Assembly: GCA_949752745.1 (NCBI GenBank) | Contig: OX457032.1 | Span: 13,847,836 to 13,911,835 of the forward strand | Length of the DNA stretch: 64,000 nt | Direction of reading: 5' to 3' | Origin: Protula sp. h YS-2021 | Lineage: Eukaryota > Annelida > Polychaeta > Sabellida > Serpulidae | Part shown: in pieces, positions 39,501 through 53,663 of the stretch | How the letters are laid out: the number at the start of each line of letters is the position of its first letter | Position numbering within the stretch: the stretch's first letter is position 1 | Notes under the pieces: model-generated | Database searches by the model: none | Told to the model about the DNA's origin: nothing | Seen by the model: only the letters and a program-made list of their open reading frames with translations | Translations under genes and position numbers: made by a program

Positions 39501-41739
39501 ACCAGAATGCAATCAGGAATGTACAGAGATTCATGCACTATCCATAAATATTGAATAGACAAAATTTTCCTCTGTCAGCCAAAAGAATACTGATGCAGTA
39601 TAGAAAGGATTGTTTCTTTATCCTCCCAAAAAATCCCATTTGTATTCGGAAGCCATCCTTGACCACTGACAGTGTACTGACAGTCCCTGATCGGGTATAA
39701 TATGGACATATTCTAGTACAAGCTTCGTCACAGGAGAGAAAATAATGGTTAATTAATAAAAAAAAAACACTTAAACTGAGCCACGTGTACATTATTAAAC
39801 AAGAATGTTATACAACCCTCTTGTATTGCAAACTTGTCGTATTAAAAAGTACGGTTAATTATAGCCTATTCACTCACACGCACCTGCAAAAAATGGCCAC
39901 TTGAATGCAAGTAAAACACTAAATTAATGTACACCAGAATATGATTGGAATGTAGTATACAGGTTAAACCTCTTGTGAAGCAAGTGAAGCCTTCAAAAAG
40001 CCAGAACATGCAGTTTATGTCTAGAAATTGACTATTCACTTCATCTCCAGGGCTGTCCGTGTGTCTGAGGATGGTCACACACTTGTGAGAACATAGCTGC
40101 TACATATATGAATAGTATATGCAAATGAATGCACTGGGCTGAAACAACAATCCCATGGAGACCACTTCTCAGAGGATAATAATGGAAAAACTTTTATGAG
40201 TTCAAATCACGTCGGAACAAAATTGTTTACGAAAACTGATACCACGCAACACTGGTAACATATGTGATAACGCTTATCTGCGAATGGTATGCATTCATTA
40301 ATTACTTTAAGATATTGCCGAAAATGCGAAATAAAACCAATATGATAATCACGCTGTTTCTCGGATTTCATCTGAAAACATTCTGCATTAAGACCACACG
40401 CAGGTTTCATCGCGGTCTTGTGTTTTGACAAGACAATAGCTACAAGAGATTCTCATAGCTATTCTCATAAAATAAAATACACCGACACAAATCAGCAACC
40501 AGTATCAACGCTAATCGTACACCACTATAACTTATCAATTCACACAGTCGCTCAATTTATTACGTATCACTTTTAGACCGAAGAAAAAACATGCATACTA
40601 ATGCTCTCCGTTGGTACAGGCTATATCTCATTTCAACCAGCTGTTTTGAAATATTGTCATTTGAAGGCAACTGAACATAATAGACTACAACTATGGCAGA
40701 GTTTTGTGCGAGAGAATGAAAAGTATGGATTATGCGGCCCACGGCTGGCATACTGACTTTATAAAGCGTGTGAATTCATTTTGTACTGTTGCCTGAACTT
40801 TTTTTTCACAGCGTAACTGAGTGATCAAGGGGAGAGGTGAAATAATGTTTTTAGCAGTTTCAATGTCGCACGGGACTTATAACAGCTTATCTGTCATTTG
40901 TTTGCTTGTTTGTATGTCTGTGACAAACAAAACTGCTTTGACTTACTTATTTTTAGTAAATCCGACTATTTCAAAGACATTAAGCACGTTCAATATCTTA
41001 CATAAGTTAATATTTAATCTTTGAAGCTATGATACCCGTGTGATAAATTTTAATAAATAATAGCAGAGATAATGCCGCAGAGTTCACGTTCAAACAGAAT
41101 TAGCTGCCAATGACATTCACAAATTTACTTGACAGCCACACGTCGGCGACGTTCGCTACAATTTCTCCCAGGAGGCATATAAACATGAGTAATAAGTTAT
41201 GAGCTACAGAACAATACCTAAACCGGACATGCACCTTACTTATGACGCGACAGCCTTGTTGTGCTATTCAGGTAATATCTTGTTACGACTGATAGGGTTA
41301 TAAAGTCAAATAAACTCGCTTGCCCCGAGGGGGGAAAGGACAATGGTTGAAGCGTCTTATTTATGAACCACATTTATTAAAATGCCCTACGCACATGTTT
41401 GACAATCTAATACACCACAATTACTAATCATCATTGAAATTGTATAGCCTTTCTTTGCGCAGAGCATTGAATATCACCTTTTAGAATTGATCTCTGCGGT
41501 GGCCATATCTATGTGCATAGTTGCGGTATTGTTTTAAATATGTAAGACCCCTGGCTCACTTTTAATTCATGACTGTAAGTAATGCGCATGTCACCATTGT
41601 TTTGAAATGTGCCTTGAGCAAAACATGGCTTTAACTACTGCCTGCTAACAAATAACATTTATGTGGAAGATATTAACCAGATTGGTAAACCCCTGCTGCT
41701 TACTACTTCTAGCAAAACGCTTGCAATTAAAATTGTACT

Positions 41740-41828
<89 letters not shown>

Positions 41829-44800
41829 TCTTAAGCGATGGGTGAATTACGCACCGGCATAAATAACAGACACATCGTAAATGTTTCAACTTGTACTTGT
41901 TATTTTTTGTTATCGTTGTTTGTTATTAAGTTGATCAAATAAAGTCAGTAGCCCGCATAAAATTCCCCCGTCAAACGCCAATGAACTTTTGTCTTATTTT
42001 CAGACAACAGTTAATTAAAATATTAGTTGTTACTTATTTACTTACTTATTTACTAACAAACCAACGCTAACTCACATTAGACACGTCCGACTTCTGAATA
42101 ATAGCAACCTCCCATTGCACATTATTACTTGTTTTTGTTGGACAGACAATGGGAAAACTGTCTTTCCATGTTTTTCAACGGGATTAATTAACATTGCCCT
42201 TACATTAAAACGCGAAATACCATTTTACACGTTCCTTGGTCCAGAACACCCGACTCTTGTCATTCTGCTACCATTTTACTGTTATAACGAGAACGGAATA
42301 AAGGACCTTGCACAACAAAGTTATTACCATATATAATAAGCGTCTTTTCAACTTAGAAACCAGGTATATCAAAATATAAGTATTTTTCATCATGTTTTCC
42401 AATAAAGGAGAAACAGCCTAGTTTTCTTAGCTACGGTATCAAGCGCTGCATTCCGCACTGATAACATTCAGAAATAAAATCAAAACACAGATTGAATGGT
42501 GTAGTATCATTTTGCATGTCCCCTAGAGTGTATTTACTCAAACCGATATAATTAACTCCGAACACACCAATGTACACTTGACTTCAGTAGAGATTTAGGG
42601 GATTAAATAAATTGAAAGTTTAAACCATAAGTGCTAATTTGTTAATTCATAAGTGCTATAAACAGTATATGAATATCTGATTTCTAAAACATGAAATGTG
42701 TACTCAGGTGTTAAAAAATCAGTTTTTTACTAAAGGAATCGCACACAATACCGCTTTTATTCTTGTGTTCCTTTCAACACAACAATAAAGCGATGAAACT
42801 TTTTTGAAGCGTTTTATATGGCGTTTATCGATAAATCGTAACATATCTTTTGAAGATTGCACACGTTTTGGCGTACACAGAACGTGATAAAAGGCATTTC
42901 ACGCTCACACTTGAGATTGTATATGCATATTTCATAGCCTTTAAAACAGGTGCCATTTGAAAAAAATATAGCAAAGATACACCGTTCCTTTTACGAAATA
43001 TTTGTAAATGTTTATTTGCTTTGAGATAGATATTTAGTTTTTGAACAATGCAAAACTTATGAAACTTCGGCAATTTAACCATAATTTAACAGTAAATAGT
43101 GTCATCTCCCCACCTCACTCCTCAACCCAAAACAACATCCATTGTATGTACTGATATTTATGTACGTCTTTGTCAATTTATTATTTGTAGTAATATTCAA
43201 AAAATATAAACAGAATTACTTCAACCACCTTCAAAATTTAAGTCAAGAAATAAAACAACCAGCCCTCATATTAGGACATTTTTTCTGGCATTGGAATGAT
43301 TCAACTAAAATACAATAGCACCATTAACGCTCCATCAGTTCAGTCTTGGTAAAGCTTGTCAGAAAAAAATTAAACCTGGGACTATATACTACAAGCAATG
43401 GATTGTTTAAGGCCAACAACGGTCAAGACTAGACTGGGTGGTAGCATGTTGAGGCGGATATGGCGACTACTTACAGACTTTATTTATTGTCAACAAGCTA
43501 TTAAAAGCATGCAAAATGGCAAATAAGGACACCTGAGGGAAAAAAGGATGTCCGCTTATGTTTAACATGTTACGCACTTGTCTGTCAATAACAATGTACA
43601 CCTGTACAGCAAATGACAAGGGATAGTGGAGTGTGGCAATGAGGCCTTTGAAACTAAAATAATAGCTAATGCCCATTTTATTTAGCTGTATCAGGTGTAA
43701 TAGTTAATGGCGCTTATGTTAATTACGCTACGCATTTCTTAGAAACCGTGAGGAGTTACTTATTAGTAAACAACTGAGACGGTAACGAGAGGTCATAAAC
43801 AGGAAATTAGTCTGAACACCATGACGAATGCTAGTCATTTATAAGTACATACATTTAGAACATAAATCATATCAAAACATTTTCAAGAGCTACAGCTTTA
43901 TTTGTATAAAGCGGGGGGAAAGAAGAGTACTACAAATTGTGCAATCTGAATATGATTTCGGTATAACATTTTGTCTATTTTACTCTCCAAAGGAAACTTC
44001 ATTCTACAATCTTTAAGTACTAAATGACTTTTAAATTAAAAAAATCAGGAGGTTCTGTGTTTGTTTGTTTTGTGGTTAACTTGCTAAATAAGTAAGTGGG
44101 GAAAAAGAAGGAATACTGAGGAAATAGTAAAAGAAGAGCTAGAAAGAACGAAATTCCTCTTATGACATGCACAAATTAAGAAGCAGTAGCTTAAGATTCC
44201 CCGAACCCACAAGGGAAACTACGTTCTGCGGTAACAAAATTACCACCAGCTCAAACCCACTTCATTTAACGCAACTGGGGGAGATGGCGGTAAAGACACA
44301 TAAACTGCCGCTAGGACGGCGGGGGATAATTAAAAAGCTCTGTAAATCATAATAAAGTGATACTGTACCACACTTTGAATGCAACCCTTTGAACGCAAGC
44401 AATACTGCTGTGGAGCCTGCTCCCCTTTGACATCTCAGCAAACAAGCATACGCTTGTTTATGTGAAAAGTAAATAATTGCCAATACGCTATGGATAGAAT
44501 TATTAACATGACCCCGTGAAGGATTTCAAGCTGTGTGGACCAGAGTCCTTATATATCTACTTAAATGATAAACTGTCACTTCAAAAATTGAATAAAACTG
44601 AAAAAGCAGAGGCGCATCAACAGCATGCGCTAAGTAATACTACCCACCTCCTCAAACTAATGTGATCTGCCAAATCTCCACAGAACGAGAGGCGTCATTA
44701 AGATTCACACGCAGACTCTAGAAAGGGTTAGCCTAAAGTAGATAGGTTATATTTCACGGGGCAAAGACTATGATAATTGCCCTTGCCTATGCGCTTTGAA

Positions 44801-47800
44801 AACACTGAAACATTTTATTTAAATTCAACGGTTTAACATAACTTAATCTGCTTTGGAGCATACATAGCAGCAATATAAAATAAAAAAAAAGACATAAAAA
44901 GTATGAGAAAGCAGCGAAATTATTTGCTATGCAAATCTTCTATACCTCGCAAAATAAGGGGCAAGTATGGAAAGCACTAAGAATAGGACTGAGTAAATTA
45001 AAAGAAGACAGCCTCTAAGACCAAAGATGTGATTTTGAGAACGTGATCTCACAATATTGTATTACAAAATATAACCAAAATGATTTGTAACGCAGGGTTT
45101 TATGTGGTAGGGCATCGCTATTAACTGTACTGTCAACGACGGGGTGAATGTACTTTTTACTCGGATACCACCTTGCTATTCAACTACCTCAAATGGTACT
45201 AAAAAGCACCATAAAGAACACCACACATTTAAAATAATACCTATTTTCAATGAAGTCGAATATATTAGGTTCATATCACTTCGTGTTATTTCAAGACAAT
45301 TTCGACGAAATCGACACCATTAATAATATTATATGGAACTGATATTTTGTCTAATGTGTAAAATTGGCCTTTTAAAATCTACAACCATGCTGCTTTATAA
45401 GTTATTGAACGCAGAATTCACACAACTATTCCATGATAAAATTCCCTGACAATATTAAATTTCCACCTGATAACCCATTTTAAGACATACTATCATTTGT
45501 TGTTGATCAGCAAGTAAGAAAACCCAGTAACCGTCATTTTCCTATTCTTTATTTACTTACATGTATTTTTGTATCTTTTATCGACCTTAGGCCAAAGTAA
45601 GATATCAGAAAATATATTATCAACAACATAAAAAATTATTAACAAATAATCCCATTTTCCCCAACATTTTTACAAAATTTTCTGACATTTCTCTGACTTT
45701 TCCAGAAAAATTGAATTTCCTGATATTTTGCTGACTTTCCCTGACAATAATAATTTTCCAGGTTATCCCTAACGTGTATGAACCCTGTGAACCATTAATC
45801 ACTTAAACTTAAAAATGTTTCGTCACTGTTGAAAAACAGGGAATTATCCGGTAATTAACACACACTTCGATCCTGTAGAATAGATGTAGAATTTGTTAAT
45901 TCTTTTGGAGGGCACGGTTTTGACATAAGTGCTTGTCAAAATTATCTGAGCTTATTCATATATAATAAATCGTTTCACGTTTTATTTTTGTCTAGTCAAG
46001 TTCATTAAACAGAGTCATTCAATTCCTGTGACAAAACCCGTTTATTTCTCATAAAATTCGTTCATTTCTCACATAAAAATAAACTCTGGAAGTAATATGA
46101 CGGACTGTCAAATATTCTTTTCTGGTAAATTCTGCTGAACGACGGTAACATTCATTTCTAAATTTTTTTAAGGACTGCTGCATAACATATCGTTCCCAAT
46201 ATTAAGACAGGAGAAGTTGATCAAAAAATAACATCAAACTATGTCCTGTCATACTAATACCACAAAAACCACACAGCAAATTTCAAGATCTAAACAACAA
46301 GTTATCTAAGCCGCCTGATTTTAAGACTGAGGCAAATAGCGCTAACTTTACTTGGATGCTCATAAACGTATTACGCCAGGGCATCAATACGTGGATCAAT
46401 ACTAATTATCGCTATATCTTTTTTTCTTGCCACGCATTTTCTATATATTTTATTGTTATGACGTCACTCTGTTGTCATTAGGCTACTATTTGCACTTTGA
46501 AAGAGCCTTAAAGATTTTGTCACTTTATTATTGTGATTACTTATTTATTTATTTACTGAAATTAACATTATTCACGACATTTCCAGGTATCCCTATTTCA
46601 AGTTTGTCTGGGTTGCTGACATGATTTCTTCGAACTTGATGACTCGTCTTTCGCAATATTTCTCCACTCGTTAACTATTATCTTCATTTTCGTTATTTTC
46701 AAAGAAGATATATCTTGTGGTCGCTGAGTATTTATTTTGTTTCATATCTACAAACTAGGTGTGTTTTTACAGCTGACTACGTCAAATCATAAACCATTTA
46801 CTGTTTTTTCCCGGGTTTTGTTTTTTGCGTGATAATGTTGTTACACGATATTAAAATGCTTCTAGACTGGAGATAAATAGTCAATACTTCAACGCCTCAT
46901 TTAGTTCAAATTCGTCGAATAGCCAGCATCGGTGGTGATAATTTGCCCTTTGACCTTTCCTAGTTTTGGTTAAAACAGCAAAATCATGGTACTTAGAACT
47001 TCATCGGTTTCTAATAAGCACAACCTGTTCGTTTGGTGTTTGTTTGGTTAACATTTACAGTTAGTACTCAAGTGAATGAGTTTTACCATTTTACATGAAA
47101 ATGTACGAAAGTATTGGTACCTTACATTAATTATTCATTTTTACGATTTACGCGACATAACACAAAGTGTTATACCGATCTAGGCCACATTTTAAACTTC
47201 GCCTGCCTAATTATCAAAGCTTGGTTTCAAGCAAATATTTTGGCCACATTCCACACATGTGCCCTTGTTGCTGTACAATATTACACATGACAGTAAGATA
47301 CCAGGATTAGCACCACTTCCACCAATGCCTATGGACCTATTCCTGGACCATGGGGATACCTAATGCTACAACATATAATTAGTAACACTTCCGCCCGTGC
47401 CGGTAGACCTATTCCAGTACCGTGGGGGATACCTAATTTAGAACATAATAAGCAACACAAGGAAATAATTTTGAACGTTAAGTGTGATTAGAAAGATGGC
47501 AGATTAACTGATACAGATGTAATATAATTGTTTTAAAAAATCTAAGTACCATTTTACGAAATACAGTTTGACCAAATCTCATATACTATGTTTACTTGGG
47601 CACTAAACAGATTCTACAAAGTAAATTTCAGATTATATCTTGAAACTATAGTATATCAGGATGATCTGATAACTTTCATAATTCAACATCTAAGATGTAT
47701 CCTCATTTTTACGATAAATTTTTACGATAATTCTTTGTCTTCTATTTTTTGTAGTAAAACAGGATTTTGAATCATTACTGGAGACTCCTTGTACACACAG

Positions 47801-48386
47801 TCTAAATAATTTTATCTAGTTCTAGCTTCTACACATAGTTGAACTGAAATCCTCCATCAACAGCCTCACATTAGTTTTTGACAGATTTATATATTGAGTA
47901 GAAATTGTAGAATAAAACAGTCTAGTGAAAATAAACTTCATATGGAATATTCCTTACATCAACAACTGATGTATCGATAGAAATTTCAATCTATTAATAT
48001 TCTTAGATTGAACTGTACAGTCTATACAGTACTGTCGACCGATTCTTGACGATCCAATTTAAAGCCTAGATAAGCTGATAGGTATTACTACTTGGACACG
48101 CTTCAGCCAGGTTCTTTTTGTTGAATGTTTTAACATCACATTGTCAGTACAGCTGCGATATATTATTCAGAACATTTTCTTATTTTTTTTCTTTGCCTTA
48201 TTGGATGATTTGGCGTCACTTTTGGGTTCTTTTTGCGGACAGTAATGCGCACTCCGTGTATAATTCAACTGTTAACAAAATTCAATGCCAGTCTTTTACT
48301 TATTACGGAAAAAAGCGATGTCTGTAATGATGTGGCTAAGAGTGTTTGTTTAAAAATCAACAGCTCGGACTAACACGAAATGCACA

Positions 48387-48460
<74 letters not shown>

Positions 48461-51400
48461 GCCATTTCGCATTTTTCATTGGCGCTTTCCACCATACAGT
48501 TTTTGATATCTATCTGATTTTGATGCATCATTTTGCTATTAGTGACCGCTATTTTTTCCTATGAGCTGTTGCATTGGTTTTCTATATATCTTCCACACTG
48601 CCGGAAGCTGCCAAATGCTTTAATAACTCACAAATAAAATTAATTTGAAAAAAAAAAAACAACTACTACTTTCTGCTTTCTTCACTCGAAATAAAATTTT
48701 CATGTTTCAAAGTGTTCTTAGAGCAGAAATTACACAAAATACACGGAGCTACCTTTGATATTGTATTGCGTTTTCCGTATCTGTGTAAAATATTTGCGGA
48801 GAAAATCAAGACGTAAACGTTACAGCGTTTAATTGAGGTCGGAGGGTTTTCGTTTATTATATTTTGGCCACGTAGGTGGTGATCTGCATGTCTTGCATAA
48901 TTCACACATTGTTATGCTTCATTGTATTCACGTGATACTCAACCATAACTAACCCATTTATGCCCTTGTAACTCTTGTCCACGTCATAAAATCAAAGAAA
49001 AGAGAAGTCTTTCTGTATACATTATGAATAGGCTATTAACGAGGGTCGAGGCTTTTGGTGTCTCACGTGAAGTGATGTAAAAAGCATTCACGTGAATCAG
49101 GGTGTCATTAGCTTTGTATCTGCGGATTGCCGCAACACACATTCGTAAAACTTGTTTTGGGGGTTTATGAGCATGTATGAGCATGTAGACAAACACTCTA
49201 CTTATGGAGAAAGAAGAGGAAGAAGCTGAGAACTGTCAAATGTTAGGTAAATGCTACAGGGAAAATAAAGTTTGCACTGATTTCTGCACTGAGTGGGTGG
49301 GGGGGGGGGGGGGGGGGAGGCGCGAGCCGCTGTATGTCTTTGCGAAAAAATGTCGGGCTTTAACACAAAACACAAATCAGATTTCTACGCAGCACACTTG
49401 CGGTTCGGTTGCACACGTACATGGTTCGGAACCCTTTGACCCACCCAAAAACCCATTCATGTCCATGTTCAGAAGCATGTCCAGAAACAGGTGCGCTAAA
49501 TCTGCTGCCATGACACTGGCTTTGTATTAGAATTCTTAAAACACTAAACCCTCAATAATATGATTTAATATAAAATAAAATAAAATAATATAATATAATG
49601 TAAATAACAAGAGTAAATAACAAATTGAAGGCTTTTAATTTTCCTCGTTCGTACTATGCATGCACTGTGTCTTTGCTACTTTTTTCTTGTCAGTTTTCAT
49701 TTTTTTCTTAAGAACCTTTAAAGAAATAATCCTGCCAGAAAAGTTTAAAAAATTCGGCATCAATCACCCAAGCTTCTCAAACGTAACAGATTGGTGAACT
49801 GTAGCAGTAAGTAAAAGAACGAAACGCAGACAACGAGCACGATTGATTACAGATTATCGAGCACAGAGTGTACATAATTCCACAATATTCTAAGTGAAAG
49901 AACCTGGGTAAAAACTCAACAACCCGATGACGTCACCACATCACAATCAACACATTCTCATTCTTCATACAACCTGAAACAATAATGGACAGTAACGGAA
50001 GGCTATTCACTTTGGATAAGGTTGCCAAGGCTACTATTAATATCGCCACGTTTTTCTTTATAATACATTGCAAAGGGAATTCAGTCCGAAGCTGATAGAA
50101 AAAAGCGTTATATCTCTGATCAACTCTAACCTTTCCCATATACATGATGTGAACTTTGACCTCGAAATGTTAGGTCCGGGGCAAGGAGCTACCCGTTATG
50201 TAACTGTGTTAGAAGAAGTGACGGAAACAGACAACCAGGGTCTTTTTCACTTTTGTTCTAACGTTTCATAGCCACTCTAAAACAGAGACACACCTTCGTC
50301 AGCCGCAGCTTGTCACGCCAGCAAAACCAAGTCAACTAGACGTGAATCACCAAATGAATAATTCAAACACTGATATATGATATTTGGATGTGAGCATGAC
50401 AAATATTCATAATCAGACCATTTGATTAATTCCTCTGCCCTTTGGTTATATTCCGTTGTATCGCAGGTTTTTTTTTCTTAATTTATAAGAATTTGACACA
50501 AGAGATAGAAGTCATGTTATATTCCTTTAAAAGACAGTCTGAAGTAAATGTTCGACTTCATGGTTTCAAGTCTGGATTCTATTTCATGTTTTAGCATCTG
50601 AAGTAAACTTAGAAAAGTTTTAGCTTTATATTCCAATGGGATTGACTGTTTTGCTGCATATCGGGGGATGCTATGGAATAAAAACTGAAAGACTGAAAGA
50701 TACATCATGAATGGAAATATTCAGTATATTTTCTTCCAGTTCAAAGTGGTTGCTTTCCCCAATATCGCCCAGTCTGGCAAGTGCACTGAAAGAAATATAG
50801 GAGCGGACGACGAATCAAAAACCTTAGTCCATCTCAAGCGCTGAAAATATACTATACAAATGCAGATACTGTGTCGGAACGAGTACATGTCTTATAATTA
50901 AATAATAAATGCGAGTACCTTTCTTTAGGGGGACTGCCCCAATTCGGTATATCTTGTGACGACTGCGAATGGCCGAGGTCTATCGTCAGGGACGCATTGG
51001 ACCCTCTTCTAAACAAAACGCAAGAGGATAAAAACGTAAACAAGAGCTAAAATAACAGGTAAGCATTTCGAACGGTTCCGATCAAGGTAAGAAAATAATG
51101 AAAAGACTTTCTGGAATGCCAAAAAGAGCGGTTTCGATTTTCTGCATTTTTAGAATCAAGTCATAAATTAACAAAACCATAAGAATCTGAGTAAAAATTT
51201 TACAACAATATTAGTACCTGTGACAAATAAAACTATTGTAAAATTCTTCACCCATGTGAAATTTAATTATGTAAATGTTTACACTTCCACAAACATCGGT
51301 GTCCTACTCAACCAGCAGCCACATAAATATCTACATTTTGTTTTACACTACACGAGAAGCAGTTAAAAACAAATAATGGTACCTCTAAAGCCGCGTTACT

Positions 51401-53567
51401 TAAAGCTCATAGCAAAAGTTTATTTTTCAAGGGCTATAAATTAACAGGTGCTTAGAAATAATATTTAGGCTGCAAGAAAATTGGCTTCCGAGAAATGTCA
51501 TTAACTGGATGCTCTTGTATGGAGACGACTTTCTCGTACTGGATCTATAGTGCGCTGGTTCAAAATGGCGTAACATTCTATGCACTATGTTAGAGCGGCG
51601 CGACACCTGATCGCATATGGCTGCTTGGTCTGTCAACGGTTCTTTCGATACGCACAAAACGAGACACTCTTACACTGCGTCATGCAGTTATATTTTATAT
51701 ACAGTAGTACCAAACTGAGAGTTGTGCCAACCAGGCCTACTAGTCGCTTACATTTTGCGCCAACCAGGCCTACTAGTCGCTTACGTATTGTCAGTGCCAC
51801 ACACTCTTTAGACTTACAACAGTCAAAACTTAGATTAATAAAAGAGTTTTACTTCTTCAGTCGACTATTCACCTTTGTACTCAACATCCATTTTACATGA
51901 CAGTGGGATACTTAACTCGAATTTGGACAACCGGAAGTGTCAAATTAAGTAGATTCTAAATCCTGTTGGCTGTATTTACCTTTCCAGTAGACCGGCCCTG
52001 GCTTTCATGCGCAGCGGTGGGGTGTGTACCGGGGTACTACACCCAGTGCCAGGGGTACCCAAGGGTGGTGTTGACGACGGCGTGGAGCTCACTGCGCTAT
52101 ACGGCGACAGGGAGCCGTGTAGGTGCGTGGGAGTGCAATAACCGGAAGTCTGTGTGTGACTCGGGGTTCCATAATGGCTGCTTGGCTTTTCACCAATGTA
52201 CTGCGTAGCACTGGGCTGAAATTAGAATGCAGTGTGTCCTGATTGTCACGAACTCTGACATCTCGAATTCATGATTAACTCACATCTTTCCGAAGTACCG
52301 TTTTTCTTCTCTTCTGCCGGTCCAACAAATGTCATCCTCGTTCGTTTCGAACCCGGGTTTCTCCGAAGTAAACCGGCCGTTACCAACGGTTTCGAAGGAA
52401 CTAAGTTGCACTGTATTTAACATCAGTCACACTCTAAAATTTATGGTTTCTCAGTATTACCTATTTACTGTAATTTATCAATTTATTTAAAAATAGATTA
52501 CCAGATTAGTATATATCAGTACATAATGCTGTGGATGCCACGTTTAAATACACACTGTGCCATCACTACCAAAAGAATTTTAGCCTTAACAGAAACTATC
52601 AACGCTGCGTAATAAACGATTAATTGCATTTAAATCAATCGCGAGTAAGTAAAACCACTATCCTTAGGTGAACGGGGGGGGAGGGGGTCTACTTGTACAG
52701 GGTCTACCGTATCACGTGCTCCGGTACCCAAGGCGGAAAACGGCTAATAAATTAGCACTAATTCGCCTTTAGCTACTTGCCAAAACCGCCGAGTGGATTT
52801 TCGATCACCATGTATTTGATCACCATTTTAATTTGAAAATTCAGATTCTGTAACCTTAATTACCGCTACATTGTTTTTCCTCAGGATTATTTTCAAGTAA
52901 TTTGGCTTTTGTGTATCCGCTTACCTGGATTGCTTCATGGTACTGCAGCATTGCTTTTGTGGTGGGAAATAACGTGCATATCTGTTGCTGTGAATAGACA
53001 CCATCTGTGCCATCTTTTCCCTTCTCAACACCGCCAGCTTTACACTTGCGCCTTGTCATGAAAAACCACACCTACAACGTTGGAAAAGAACCCTTCGCAA
53101 GTTCTATCAGCTTTAAATATCTTACATCACATATAATATGAAAACAGACAACCAAAATAAAAACAAAATGACAGGAGGGGGAGGGGGGCGGTTCTTATTA
53201 ATATCTATGTTACTGAGAGCAGTCAGGAAGCAAAATAAAATAAAAATAAAATTATTTTTATTTCGATTGTGGCTAATTTTAGTTATATTACGATGTGTTC
53301 AGATTTTAAGTTCCCATAATGTCTGGAATCACTCATTTTACTGCAAAATCACTATGGTGTGTTTTTCTTTTTTGGAAGGAGACGAGAACTATACTAGGGA
53401 CAGCGTCAACTTTTTGTTGATAAAACTGACAATACAAAGCTTTGGGGAACCAGTCTTTAAAGTGTAAACACAATACTATTAAATAAGGTGCTTTCAACTC
53501 AGTACGTCTATTCAGGAAGACTAACGAAGACTATTGGCCGTAAATTCTCTATTGTACTATATATATT

Positions 53568-53663
<96 letters not shown>

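Larger units (their letters stand above)
34737..50918. other. Phosphatase intron 5, right part
   Basis: 16 kb without a supported exon. The part next to 34,737 may contain the promoter and 5' leader of the alternative isoform. Otherwise it holds a C-rich tract, a MITE-like element, a TA run, a CT run and AT-rich sequence; 38,200-38,700 is especially AT-rich. A Glu/Lys-rich open frame at 37,195-37,476 over a GAA repeat has no support as a gene. Confidence 0.5.

Noticed and set aside
51966..52208. 80-codon + strand open frame over exon 4
   Set aside because: It is the antisense shadow of the - strand S/T-P-rich exon, whose boundaries, phase and family motif are all consistent.
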